55,257 nt of DNA. It comes from Gammaproteobacteria bacterium. Lineage in GTDB: Bacteria; Pseudomonadota; Gammaproteobacteria; Pseudomonadales; Azotimanducaceae. The translations under genes and the position numbers were made by a program. Shown piece by piece: positions 43,252 to 52,645 of this stretch. Below the pieces are notes generated by a model. That model searched no databases, was not told the DNA's origin, and saw nothing but the letters and a program-made list of their open reading frames with translations. The stretch's first letter is position 1. Each line of letters starts with the position of its first letter. The DNA lies in assembly GCA_009842245.1 (NCBI GenBank), contig VYFT01000009.1, forward strand, positions 1 through 55,257. Direction: 5' to 3'.

Positions 43252-44004
43252 TTACCCGGTAGATTCATTGGTATCGGTAGTTTGATCGGCCTCTCTTTCG
43301 GCTTTAATCTTGTCCACCAAAAATTCGACGACATCAAATATGTAACCTAAATCTCCAGCCGTCTCCGGAGTGATTAAATAGGTCCCATTAACGACAATTG
43401 TTGGCGACGCACTAATGCCTAAGTCTCGCATCTCAATAGCTGCTTTTTGAACCATGTCTGGAATCTTGTCTGACTCCCACATCGCGTCAAATTTCTCAGC
43501 TTCAACCTCGGCAACGTTTACGAACATGCGTTTGAGCTGGCGTGGTCTATCCATCTGTTGCTTGTTTACATATATTGCTCTAAAAATGAGGTCGTGCACC
43601 TTCTCTGTGATCCCTAACGCTTCGGCCATGTAATAAGCTCTCGCATAAGGTACCCAGTCTGTTCGTGTGGGGGCGGCTACGCGAGAAAACGTTACATCTT
43701 CGTCTTTTTCTGCCATCCAAGTATCAATAAATGGTTCTAGTCGATAACAGTGATTGCATCCATACGAAAAATATTCGACTACTGAGATTCCATTAGCCGA
43801 ATCGGGATCGTCGGTATCGCTTTCGGCAGTTTCGTCGGATGTTTCGTCCTCGGCTGTTGTTTCCTCATCTGATTGAGTCTCACTCTGTTTTTCGATGATC
43901 TTGTAATGCTTCCCTTCTTCAAATTCTTCACTCGAGACGATGGCCGCGCACATCAAGACTAGTGTTCCTAGGCCCAATACCAATTTCATCGAACTTGTTT
44001 TCAC
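43252..44004 (-). CDS. Second DsbA-like thioredoxin-fold protein with CNHC site
   Basis: Periplasmic paralogue of the DsbA encoded at 41506 (about 250 residues). The signal peptide covers about 1-27. An acidic stretch follows (SDEETTAEDETSDETAESD) at about 42-60. The active site is VEYFSYGCNHCYRLEP, so the dipeptide between the cysteines is Asn-His instead of Pro-His. The cis-proline loop is GISASPTIVVNGTYLI. The AGGAG 8 bases upstream favours GTG 44004 as start; ATG 44028 would contain that site inside the gene. It probably has a redox potential different from the CPHC paralogue, from general knowledge that this dipeptide tunes DsbA. It is the upstream gene of the pair flanking cytochrome c4. 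Confidence 0.87.
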   Translation of the reverse strand: MKTSSMKLVLGLGTLVLMCAAIVSSEEFEEGKHYKIIEKQSETQSDEETTAEDETSDETAESDTDDPDSANGISVVEYFSYGCNHCYRLEPFIDTWMAEKDEDVTFSRVAAPTRTDWVPYARAYYMAEALGITEKVHDLIFRAIYVNKQQMDRPRQLKRMFVNVAEVEAEKFDAMWESDKIPDMVQKAAIEMRDLGISASPTIVVNGTYLITPETAGDLGYIFDVVEFLVDKIKAEREADQTTDTNESTG

Positions 44005-44284
44005 TCGTACAACTCCTGGGTGATTCATTGTTTGTCAAAGACTACTCTAATGTTCATGTTGACGGTACTTTGCACTCAAAGTTCCCAATGCTTTGTCCCG
44101 ATCGAACTCTGTGTAATGGAACGTGCTAATTCTCATTGGATTTTATGTGAATGTTAGATTGTTCTGGATGGTCTATATCATTTTGACAACATGGGTATGG
44201 GTAAAAAACAACCGCGGACGCGCACGCATACCGTAAACTAATCGTATTCTTCACCTACTGCAGAGATAACACTCCAATAGAGCT
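44005..44284. promoter_or_regulatory. Divergent intergenic region between the second dsbA-like gene and engB
   Basis: 280 bases with promoters for both directions expected. The minus strand has TTGTCA (about 44186-44191) with no -10 at a good distance; the plus strand has TTGACG at about 44060 and TTGACA at about 44183. No repeat or RNA gene was recognised. Confidence 0.35.
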
Positions 44285-44893
44285 ATGACCCATCCTGTAG
44301 GACTGTCGTCGAAATTTCTCACGAGTGCGTCAAGTCTTGCCGAATGCCCGCAGGATTCGATGCCCGAAGTTGCTTTCATCGGTCGCTCAAATTCGGGTAA
44401 GTCAAGTTGTTTAAATCGGATATCCGGCTCTAAATCCTTAGCAAGAGTTAGTAAGACGCCAGGACGAACACAACTGATAAATTTTTTCAACACCTCCCTG
44501 AACGGCCGTCTAGTCGATCTCCCCGGGTATGGATATGCGAGAGTCAGTAAACAGAAACAGGCCGAATGGGGACACACTGTGGACCAGTACCTTCAAGAAA
44601 GAACCAATCTAGTCGGACTGGTCTTGATCATTGATTCCAGACACGATCCTCAACCACTCGATCAAGAGATGCTCACGTGGTGCCGTTCACAACACATTCC
44701 GTTATTGGTTCTGCTTAACAAAGTCGACAAAGCGACCCAACGCGAACGAACACTGTGTTTGCGTGCCGTTCAAGAATTATTAGCAGACTATAAACAAGCC
44801 AATGTGATAATGTTCTCAGCTAAGTCGGGCAAAGGCTCTAGCGCGGTCCTGCAACAGATTCACGCGTGGTTCGGCTCTGCAGCTTCTCAGTGA
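44285..44893 (+). CDS. engB: Ribosome biogenesis GTP-binding protein EngB/YihA
   Basis: Essential small GTPase needed for late 50S assembly. The 202 residues show G1 FIGRSNSGKSSCLNRIS (about residue 33), G2/G3 KTPGRTQLINFF and LVDLPGYGYARVSK (about 80), G4 LLNKVDKATQRER (about 135) and G5 MFSAKSGKG (about 178). The N-terminal FLTSASSLAECP is also typical. Convergent with polA: the two stop codons overlap by seven bases (44887-44893). The engB-polA neighbourhood is common in gammaproteobacteria. Confidence 0.95.
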   Translation: MTHPVGLSSKFLTSASSLAECPQDSMPEVAFIGRSNSGKSSCLNRISGSKSLARVSKTPGRTQLINFFNTSLNGRLVDLPGYGYARVSKQKQAEWGHTVDQYLQERTNLVGLVLIIDSRHDPQPLDQEMLTWCRSQHIPLLVLLNKVDKATQRERTLCLRAVQELLADYKQANVIMFSAKSGKGSSAVLQQIHAWFGSAASQ

Positions 44894-47580
44894 GCTTCGC
44901 GCCAATTTGCTCCAATTCCAACATCAACAACAAGTTCGACATCTAATTCCGCGACTTCTTGCATGACCGGGACAATTGATTGTTGCAGTGCCTCCACTTG
45001 CTCTGTCGCAACTTCAAACACTATCTCATCGTGAACGTGGAGCACCATCCTAGCGTCTAAGGACGACTCAGCGAGATTCTCGTCGATTGCAACAGTAGCT
45101 AATTTGATTATGTCTGCCGCGGTACCCTGCATCGGTGCGTTAATTGCAACGCGTTCTGCGTAGGCGCGCCGTGCCGCGGTACTACTCTGAATGTCATCAA
45201 GGTAAATACGTCGACCAAAGATTGTTTCCACGAATCCGTGTTCGTGCGCGTCTTGCTTCGTTGACTCCATGTACTGCAACACACCTGGATAGTGCTCGAA
45301 GTAGTTTTCGATGAATTGCTTTGCCACACTTCGCTCAATACCAAGATGCCGAGCAAGTCCGAATACACCCATCCCGTAGATCAAGCCAAAGTTGATGCCT
45401 TTGGCTTGCCGACGCATCTCATCGGTTACCCCGTCATAGGGGACGCGAAACATTTCGCTCGCCGTAGCTCGGTGAATGTCACGTTTAGATTGGAATGCTT
45501 GTTGCAATCCTGAATCTCCCGACAGGTGCGCCATGATCCGTAACTCGATTTGTGAATAGTCGGCTGCAAGTAGCACCGAACCTTCTTTGGCTACGAATGC
45601 TTCCCGTAATCTTCGTCCGTCAGAAGTGCGAATGGGTATGTTTTGCAGATTTGGACCCGATGATGCTAGACGTCCGGTACTCGCGTTCGTTTGATCATAA
45701 GTTGTGTGCACACGGCCGGAAGCTGGGTGGATGTAGTGTCCGAGTTGATCGGTGTAGGTCGACTTCAATTTCGTGGCGGCTCGATACTCCAGAACTACTT
45801 CCGGTAGCTCGTGTTGCGAGCATAGATCACGGAGAATGTCTTCAGAGGTAGAACGCGTTCCGCTTCGAGTTTTTCGAGGTGCCGGCAGCTTCAACTCGTC
45901 GTACAACACTACTTGAAGTTGTTTCGGTGAGTTCAAGCCAAAAGAGCGACCTGCGAGCTCGTAAGCTTTTGTGGTAAGTTCCGATGCACGAGCTTCCAGC
46001 TCTTCACTCAACCGATCGATTGGTTCTTTGACAAGCAGTACGCCGTTGTTCTCAATACGTGCCAGAGCAGTTAATAATGGGCGTTCAATGTTCGAATACA
46101 CGAAAGAACACTTCGAGAGCGCTTCTAATTGCGTGCGAATCAATGGAAACACACGTAGATTTACCGCCACGATCTCCCCCATGTAAGATGCTGATTCCGG
46201 TATCGGTGCGTGTGCGAAAGGGATCTGGTTTACGCCACTTCCAACTAGCGTTTTGGGGTCCATGGTCGTGTGTTGAAGATGCCGAGAAGCAAGCGCTGAG
46301 GAATGATGGCCACCAGGAGCAGTGCTATTCAAGACATAGGACATCAGAGCGGTGTCCCAGAGCTCACACTTCAGGTCAATCCCCACTGCAAAGAAGCACT
46401 TCACAGTAGATTTCAGGTTATTACCAACGAGTGTGATCGATTCGTCTTCCAGTAATGGTTTCAGTGCAGTGATTACTGAGTGAGAGTCGAGTTGTCGAAA
46501 CTCGCTGTCTTCATGTGCAATCGGAATGTAAGCGGCGCGCTGCTCGTCCGCCGCAATTGCTATCCCAGTGAGATCCCCTGCAGCCGAAGAATCAACGTAA
46601 TGAATACGTGCCGAGAGAACAAGTTGCCGGTGCTGACGCACACGAGCAACCCAAGAATCTAATGTGTACTGATCGGTTATGATCTCGTACGAGGATCCCA
46701 AACCTTTGGATGTCACGGTCTCGTCCAATTCCTTCAATCGACGGACAAGCGTGCGAAACTCCAGTTCCTCGAACATGGTGGCGAGCGCTTCAGCATCCAA
46801 GGGTTTGCGAGCGAGGTCTTCGAGTTCTACACCTAGTTCGACGTCGCACTTGATTGTCACAAGGTCTCGAGATAAGTCGAGATGTGCAACGGCCGCACGT
46901 AGATTCTCACCTATCTTCCCTTTGATTTGATCTTTATGCTCCAGAATATTGTCGAGTGAGCCGTACTCGCCTAGCCATTTCGCTGCCGTCTTTGGACCTA
47001 CCTTGTCAACACCAGGAATGTTGTCAGAGGTATCCCCGGTTAGAGTTAAGAAATCAATGATTTGCTCTGGCGTCACTGCAAATTTTTCGAATACGCCCTT
47101 ACGATCTAGAGATCGGTCAAACATCGAGTCGAGAAGCACCACATTGTCGTTCACGAGTTGCGCTAAATCTTTGTCCGACGAAATAATCAACACTTTGTGA
47201 CCTTCGTCTTCCGCGCGACGAGCTAAGGTGCCGATAATGTCGTCGGCTTCAAATCCATCTAGCATGAGTACCGACAAGCCCAACTTACGAATCGCTTCGT
47301 ACGTTAGGTCGATTTGCTGTACCATTTCGGTTTGCATGGGTGGTCTCGTTGCTTTATATTCCTCAAACATGCCATGCCGAAAGGTAGGTTTTGCCGTGTC
47401 AAAGACTACTGCGATTGGAGCTTGGGTATACTCGTGCATAAGATTTAGCAACATATTCACCACGCCACGAATCGCTCCGGTCGGTTGACCTGTCGAAGTC
47501 TGAAGATTCGGCATTGCGTAAAAAGCTCGGTAGAGGTAATGTGAACCATCTACGAGAATTAGTGGTTGGGAACCCGACAT
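44887..47580 (-). CDS. polA: DNA polymerase I, proofreading domain lacking catalytic residues
   Basis: Repair and Okazaki-fragment polymerase of 897 residues. The 5' nuclease domain starts with LILVDGSHYLYRAFYAM and keeps its acidic residues (FEADDIIGTLA, SSDKDLAQLV, GDTSDNIPGV). The polymerase domain is intact: LLAADYSQIELRIMAHLSGD, RRQAKGINFGLIYG and VHDEIVFE. The middle 3'-5' exonuclease domain is still recognisable (AYIPIAHED, SYVLNSTA) but the four metal-binding residues of E. coli (D355, E357, D424, D501) align by eye with S, R, T and V. Proofreading is therefore probably absent, as in Taq. The start is ATG 47578-47580, divergent from the DUF2782 gene. Confidence 0.93.
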   Translation of the reverse strand: MSGSQPLILVDGSHYLYRAFYAMPNLQTSTGQPTGAIRGVVNMLLNLMHEYTQAPIAVVFDTAKPTFRHGMFEEYKATRPPMQTEMVQQIDLTYEAIRKLGLSVLMLDGFEADDIIGTLARRAEDEGHKVLIISSDKDLAQLVNDNVVLLDSMFDRSLDRKGVFEKFAVTPEQIIDFLTLTGDTSDNIPGVDKVGPKTAAKWLGEYGSLDNILEHKDQIKGKIGENLRAAVAHLDLSRDLVTIKCDVELGVELEDLARKPLDAEALATMFEELEFRTLVRRLKELDETVTSKGLGSSYEIITDQYTLDSWVARVRQHRQLVLSARIHYVDSSAAGDLTGIAIAADEQRAAYIPIAHEDSEFRQLDSHSVITALKPLLEDESITLVGNNLKSTVKCFFAVGIDLKCELWDTALMSYVLNSTAPGGHHSSALASRHLQHTTMDPKTLVGSGVNQIPFAHAPIPESASYMGEIVAVNLRVFPLIRTQLEALSKCSFVYSNIERPLLTALARIENNGVLLVKEPIDRLSEELEARASELTTKAYELAGRSFGLNSPKQLQVVLYDELKLPAPRKTRSGTRSTSEDILRDLCSQHELPEVVLEYRAATKLKSTYTDQLGHYIHPASGRVHTTYDQTNASTGRLASSGPNLQNIPIRTSDGRRLREAFVAKEGSVLLAADYSQIELRIMAHLSGDSGLQQAFQSKRDIHRATASEMFRVPYDGVTDEMRRQAKGINFGLIYGMGVFGLARHLGIERSVAKQFIENYFEHYPGVLQYMESTKQDAHEHGFVETIFGRRIYLDDIQSSTAARRAYAERVAINAPMQGTAADIIKLATVAIDENLAESSLDARMVLHVHDEIVFEVATEQVEALQQSIVPVMQEVAELDVELVVDVGIGANWREAH

Positions 47581-47620
47581 GGCTAACTATCCTTGATACA
47601 GTATGGTGTAGAGGGAATAA

Positions 47621-47923
47621 ATGAGAGCATTAATTTGTTTACTAGGTATTGGCGGTATATTACTGTTCTGTTCTGGCACACTCGTTGCTGAAGAAGAAAA
47701 AGCACCCGCGCAGAAAAAGGTCAAGGGTCCTGATGTCGTGTTAGTGGAGTCAGAAAAAAAGACTATACACGAGTTTCGGCACAATGGACGACTCGTGATG
47801 ATCAAGGTCGTGCCGAAGAAAGGTAAGCCTTACTACCTAGTACCTGACGATCCATCGAAACATTTCGGAGATTTAGAACGAGCAGAGAGACTAGTCCCAA
47901 AGTGGATTCTCAAACGTTTCTAA
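47621..47923 (+). CDS. DUF2782-family small secreted protein
   Basis: Protein of 100 residues with a signal peptide (about 1-22, ending near LVAEEE) and a conserved basic C-terminal half: EFRHNGRLVMIKVVPKKG and YYLVPDDPSKHFGD, then WILKRF. This matches the DUF2782 family, often encoded between polA and thrB in gammaproteobacteria; the role is unknown. The RBS AGAGGG lies a few bases before ATG 47621. It is only 12 bases upstream of thrB, so the two are co-transcribed. Confidence 0.85.
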   Translation: MRALICLLGIGGILLFCSGTLVAEEEKAPAQKKVKGPDVVLVESEKKTIHEFRHNGRLVMIKVVPKKGKPYYLVPDDPSKHFGDLERAERLVPKWILKRF

Positions 47924-47935
47924 CAACAATCCCAC

Positions 47936-48919
47936 GTGGCTGTAATTACCGAACTTCATCGGTCCGACATCGACCATGTGCTTGAGCAATATGGATTAGG
48001 TTCGCTAGTCAGCTTTCGTGAAACCACTCACGGAATTGAAAACTCCAACTATTTTGTAAGCGTCGAACAAGATGGTATCGCACGCGGTCCTTCTGATTAC
48101 GTTCTAACTGTTCTCGAGAGAGAAACAGATAATCGTGCACTAGTGGAAGCCGCTTTAGAGCGTTGCTCCGACCGCGGCTTGCCAGTCCCCCCACTGTTAC
48201 GAACACTCAAAGACACGACGACCGTGAATCACGGCGGTCGAAAGATTCTCCTTTGCGAACGATTAAGAGGGAATCATGTAGTCTATCCTACGACACAACA
48301 TTGTGCGGCGATCGGGCGCTTCTTGGCTCGGATGCATTTGATCCTCAAGCCACTAGCCATAGACACCCCTTACGAACGCAAACTAGATTGGATACAGAGA
48401 GTCGCTACAGAATGTCAGGACGCATTGTCTGCCGAAGAATCCAGAACGCTCCGTCGAACTATACGTTCGGTGAGTTCGTTGCTTGGACGCAATGAAATTC
48501 GGGGGATACCTAAAGGAATCATACATGGCGACATGTTTAGAGATAACGTCCTGTTCAATGAGCATGGATTGTGTGGTGTACTTGATTTTCATCACGCAGG
48601 CTATGGTTTTTGGTTGTTCGACCTAGCAATAGCTATCAATGATTGGTGTATTGAGAACGGAAGTCTGGATCGAGAGAAAACGCTTACGATGCTACGCGAA
48701 TACAACTCAATACGGAAATTTGAAAATGCGGAATATTGGTGTTTCCCACACTTTCTGTTGTACGCAGCTGTGTGCTTTTGGTTATCGAGGCTTGTGGTTA
48801 CTGTTCGAGATGACTTACCCAAAGGATTTCCACGCAAAGACCCTGAGGAATTTGCGGTAATTACTCGAGAGCATCTAATGCGTCCCTTTCAAATTCATGA
48901 ACTAGTTACCGCCGTCTGA
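47936..48919 (+). CDS. thrB: Homoserine kinase, APH-fold type
   Basis: Phosphorylates homoserine in threonine synthesis. The 327-residue chain belongs to the aminoglycoside-phosphotransferase fold used by Pseudomonas-type ThrB, not the GHMP fold of E. coli ThrB. Visible: TTHGIENSNYFVSV at the start (nucleotide loop), IIHGDMFRDNVLFNEHG (about residue 198, catalytic Asp) and GVLDFHHAGYGFWLFDLAIAINDW (about 215, metal-binding Asp). The start is GTG 47936. The gene ends 10 bases before the stop of the convergent ABC-2 permease gene. Confidence 0.92.
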   Translation: MAVITELHRSDIDHVLEQYGLGSLVSFRETTHGIENSNYFVSVEQDGIARGPSDYVLTVLERETDNRALVEAALERCSDRGLPVPPLLRTLKDTTTVNHGGRKILLCERLRGNHVVYPTTQHCAAIGRFLARMHLILKPLAIDTPYERKLDWIQRVATECQDALSAEESRTLRRTIRSVSSLLGRNEIRGIPKGIIHGDMFRDNVLFNEHGLCGVLDFHHAGYGFWLFDLAIAINDWCIENGSLDREKTLTMLREYNSIRKFENAEYWCFPHFLLYAAVCFWLSRLVVTVRDDLPKGFPRKDPEEFAVITREHLMRPFQIHELVTAV

Positions 48920-48929
48920 ACTGAGCAAA

Positions 48930-51900
48930 CTACTTTTGCACAGATTCTTCGATATCTTCCTCCCCAAGGTACGTCCAGCGAATCGCATCCGCATACACGG
49001 TTGTACCGGTGTTTTCAATCGCGGCATCCGATATTAACACTGCCACAGCATCCTCCACGATTTCGTATTCTCCGACTAGCTGCCACCCGCTATCAGCGTC
49101 AGTGAAACCGAACTCAGTTGTAGTTTGATTGATGCCGTTTTTTACGGTAATCGCGAGGTCTCCCGCAGGGTATTCTCGTTCTGTAATGATTGTGATGTCG
49201 TACCAACCGCGTACGTATCGTTCGGGCAAGTCAAATTTAAAGACGTGACATTCAAGTTGCCATAACCCAGCATTTGGCAGTTCGGCTTCAAAGCGCGCCG
49301 AAGTACTTCCACGTCCATTTTTTATTCGTACAAAGGTCGCGCGATACTTTCCAAAGCCCACTGGGGCCGCGACCCTGTGCCACTCATGAGCATTAAAGTC
49401 GTCGGGATGTTCTGGCAAGTGGTATTGAGAATTAGCTGCCAAATTCTGATAGTTTGGTTGTTTGATTACGGGTAGTCTAGGTTGTACTCGTTCACGGCTT
49501 GAGCCAATAACTATTGAGAAACCGGGGTCAGTATCGTCGACCACAACAACCGTTTGTTGGTTCACCGTTGGACGCCAATCTATGGGTTCTATCAGCGGAG
49601 GCACGTCGGACTCTGCGAGAGTTTGAGTATATTCGTTGGGAAGCTCCGGGTAAACTGCTAGAAAGGCTCTATTGAAAGAAACGTGTGGGTGCACCCGCAA
49701 GGACTGAAACGGTTGTTTGCTTCGAACAGAAATTTTTTTGGCTTGATTTCCTTCAAACCAAATTGGATGAGTAAGAACTCCACTGTCTTTGAGATCGTAC
49801 TGGGGACTCGCGCCGTCGAAGACGCGAATGAACCCTGGTGACTCCTCGTCGTTATAGAGTACGAAACTTGTCAAATATTCGTCCGTATTGTCTAATGTTT
49901 CTATCACAGATACTAAGGGTTGGGATGCAATATAGCCTGGCACTTTAGTTGTCATCAACAAGTCTCCGATGACTGAGTCCATAGACCGGTGCTGTTTTGC
50001 GGTAACTGTGGCTAAGTTTTCGAAGGAGAAATTTCCTCCTCTGTTTTGTGCAAGAATTTCGCGAAAGATGGTGCTAAGTGCTTCTGATTCGTACGAGTCT
50101 AGCAAGGTTCGAATTATGGCATAGCCTTTATGCCAAAGTACTTTACGACTCAATTCGTGATCGGACAGCCGCTTTAAATCGCTGAGGGTATTCGTTTCCG
50201 CGGAGAACCAAACAGTTGGTTCATCGAAATACTTCTCTGCAAATTCTTTTCCCCACCACAAGTCCCTCCTAACTTCAGCCAAGTCGCTAGTTAATAGATC
50301 ATGGATCGAAAAGTACATTTCATTCTCCATGACAAGCTTGGAGATCATTCGGTCTAGAACGAATTGCAACGCAACAGCACCAGCCTCTGTAGGCTTTGTT
50401 TGATTAGTCAAGAAATTTTTGCTAAACGCTGTATAAGGATTTTCACTAACTAAATCTAACCGGAGTTTGTTCAGTAAAGGAGAAAGAACATACCTGTGTC
50501 GTTGTTCGCGTTCAACCCAACGTCGATACTCTTCGCGTTCATATCGAACACTCAGGATTCCGGACTCTCGGACAAGAAACATCCCCGGCGGGCCGAGCGT
50601 AGAATCCATTTGCCAACCGCCCCCAAAAATTCGTAGAGTTGACGGAACTACGACGACAGTAAAACGCTTATAAGGGTACTCAAGTCCGAGAGACTCAGCG
50701 TGTGTGAGTCGTTCGGTCAACCATTCTTGTAAATCAATTTCGATTCCAGCGAGGTGCTCAAACTTACTCTCATGTCTATGGGAAAATAGTAGCTCAAACT
50801 CAATCCCTTCCACGGATATAGAACGACGGACAAAGCTCGAACTCACAATAGCAATGGAGGGCACAGGTACCAAAGAATGAATACGGTATGTACTTGGCGC
50901 TTTATCTGGTAGCCTTTGCCGTTGCCCGGTGGAGGCAACCAACCAATTACGCTTTGTGGAGACTTCAAGATCAAAAGTGAAAAAGTCCGTCGCGGTGTTA
51001 TCTAGATCGTCTCTTCCAGTCGCTGCGCCGGGAGTAGGATACCAATGGACTCCAGGTAGCAACGCGACAAAGTCCGAATGAAAAATGGAACTCTTTGTAC
51101 CAAGGTTTCGCAGCCTCCGAAGTTGTTTCCCATTCAAATGCACTACGTTGATTGATGCGTCCATGTATGCGAAAGACTCTTTGGGTTTCCCTCGCGCCAA
51201 CACTCGTAGCTCGACTGTAGTAGCCTTGGAATCCCAAGGCACTGTCAACAACCCATCTTGGAAATCATAATCGAAAATCTCTGTACCGTTCAACCACAAC
51301 TCCTTAATGCGAAAATCTGGATTGAACGCGAATACCCCCTCCTCAGTTTGAAGAGTGTCAAGTGTTCTCAATCGGAGAGTCAATTCGAGGGACATGAACC
51401 GACCCGGTCGCAATTCGACACTACCAGAAATGTGCTCAAGGTCAAGATTCTCAGACGCGTCAAGGTGGATGTGTGTCTGCGCCCACCGCGAGGCTTGCTC
51501 GGTGCTATGCCAAGCACGATAAGACATAGTTCCAAGAAGTGTAGTTGCGATTAAGACACAGGCAATCCCCACTATAGACCCGGTTTTCTTCGATTCTTGT
51601 GATCGTGGGAAGAACATTGCCGCGCCACATACGAGTGCAACCGCTATCAAGAGCATAGCAAATCGTTGCACGACTAGGGATCCCGACATTAACGTAGGCG
51701 CCAACTCGGACGGAAACATCGCAGCCGCGGAGAATGATTGCAGAGACTCTAAGAGCCATAGAGGAAGTACGGGCGCTGCTTGCATTAAAAGGGTCAATGT
51801 GGGGACCCTCAGCGGTTGTTCAAATACTTCCAATGGAAGTCCAAACGTTAGAACACACCAGCCAACGTATATCAAACACGTTGACATTGCACCAGCTAGG

Positions 51901-52469
51901 CGGGATCGCAATATCGCAGTTAGAAACATGGCAAACGCTCCCCAGATCGCAAGATTGGGAACGATATCCCAAACGACAAACGACAGCGCGCTCCACACCT
52001 CAGGTGAATCTCCATAACCAAGGCCAAAAAGATTGTCGATATACCCATGTAAAGACACGAAAATCAACGAAAACACTACGGGAATCGACATTAGCACCGT
52101 GAAGCTAAATAGTCTTCCAGAAGCCAGTTCCAAGTTAGAGACTGGACGACTTTCAACAACTTCATTAATCCGATTCTGGATGTGTTCTGTTCGGAGATTA
52201 GCTCCCAGATATATCGCACCAAGTGTGGTCAACACGAGATACCAAGTTAACAAAGATGGCAAAAAGTACTTTGGACCGATCGGTATATCGAACGAGTATC
52301 CAGAAGTCCAAAAGTCGTAGAACTCTTTTATTTCAACGATATACGCTAGACAGAAAACTAAGGTCACTGATGAAAAGAACACCCACGTACTTATCGAACC
52401 CCAACGAATATGAAACTCGTTCCGAGCGATGATCCGAATATGTCTTGCAGACGATAACACCCTTTGCAC
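48930..52469 (-). CDS. ABC-2 permease fused to a catalytically dead M1-peptidase-like region
   Basis: Very large membrane protein (1179 residues, GTG start). Residues about 1-320 carry ABC-2 permease helices. About 330-830 resemble the M1 aminopeptidase part of known ABC permease/M1 fusions: FGGGWQMDSTLGPPG marks the substrate region, but the zinc motif HEXXH that should follow is missing; the aligned segment reads LTNQTKPTEAGAVALQFVLD. Residues about 1000-1170 form a beta-rich domain (GKYRATFVRI, GWYDITIITEREYPAGDL, TTVYADAIRWTY) resembling golvesin/xanthan-lyase C-terminal modules. No ATPase gene is adjacent, so an ATPase encoded elsewhere is needed. It probably moves or handles a polymer outside the cell membrane; cargo unknown. 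Confidence 0.82.
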   Translation of the reverse strand: MQRVLSSARHIRIIARNEFHIRWGSISTWVFFSSVTLVFCLAYIVEIKEFYDFWTSGYSFDIPIGPKYFLPSLLTWYLVLTTLGAIYLGANLRTEHIQNRINEVVESRPVSNLELASGRLFSFTVLMSIPVVFSLIFVSLHGYIDNLFGLGYGDSPEVWSALSFVVWDIVPNLAIWGAFAMFLTAILRSRLAGAMSTCLIYVGWCVLTFGLPLEVFEQPLRVPTLTLLMQAAPVLPLWLLESLQSFSAAAMFPSELAPTLMSGSLVVQRFAMLLIAVALVCGAAMFFPRSQESKKTGSIVGIACVLIATTLLGTMSYRAWHSTEQASRWAQTHIHLDASENLDLEHISGSVELRPGRFMSLELTLRLRTLDTLQTEEGVFAFNPDFRIKELWLNGTEIFDYDFQDGLLTVPWDSKATTVELRVLARGKPKESFAYMDASINVVHLNGKQLRRLRNLGTKSSIFHSDFVALLPGVHWYPTPGAATGRDDLDNTATDFFTFDLEVSTKRNWLVASTGQRQRLPDKAPSTYRIHSLVPVPSIAIVSSSFVRRSISVEGIEFELLFSHRHESKFEHLAGIEIDLQEWLTERLTHAESLGLEYPYKRFTVVVVPSTLRIFGGGWQMDSTLGPPGMFLVRESGILSVRYEREEYRRWVEREQRHRYVLSPLLNKLRLDLVSENPYTAFSKNFLTNQTKPTEAGAVALQFVLDRMISKLVMENEMYFSIHDLLTSDLAEVRRDLWWGKEFAEKYFDEPTVWFSAETNTLSDLKRLSDHELSRKVLWHKGYAIIRTLLDSYESEALSTIFREILAQNRGGNFSFENLATVTAKQHRSMDSVIGDLLMTTKVPGYIASQPLVSVIETLDNTDEYLTSFVLYNDEESPGFIRVFDGASPQYDLKDSGVLTHPIWFEGNQAKKISVRSKQPFQSLRVHPHVSFNRAFLAVYPELPNEYTQTLAESDVPPLIEPIDWRPTVNQQTVVVVDDTDPGFSIVIGSSRERVQPRLPVIKQPNYQNLAANSQYHLPEHPDDFNAHEWHRVAAPVGFGKYRATFVRIKNGRGSTSARFEAELPNAGLWQLECHVFKFDLPERYVRGWYDITIITEREYPAGDLAITVKNGINQTTTEFGFTDADSGWQLVGEYEIVEDAVAVLISDAAIENTGTTVYADAIRWTYLGEEDIEESVQK

Positions 52470-52645
52470 CTGCCCTTATGAAGCTCTAAATGGTCGTTCG
52501 GTTGGTTACTCTTGCATTTCGAGAACAGTTAGAGCTGTCTCAAATTGAAAGACAAGAATTAGTGAAAATTGGAAAAGTTGACGTCTAACCCGAGTCGTAA
52601 ATCCTAGGCTGTTGGAGATCAACTACTCTATGCCTAAGTGGTATG
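52470..52645. other. Intergenic region upstream of the ABC-2/M1 gene
   Basis: 176 bases between the GTG start of the permease fusion and the SCO1 stop, both on the minus strand. A plus-strand frame of 32 codons begins at an ATG near 52490 (MVVRLVTLAFREQ) without a ribosome site; I do not call it. A promoter for the permease fusion is expected here but not identified. Confidence 0.4.

Noticed and set aside
52490-52588. 32-codon plus-strand frame between the ABC-2 gene and SCO1
   Set aside because: No ribosome site, no family, and too short to separate from chance.
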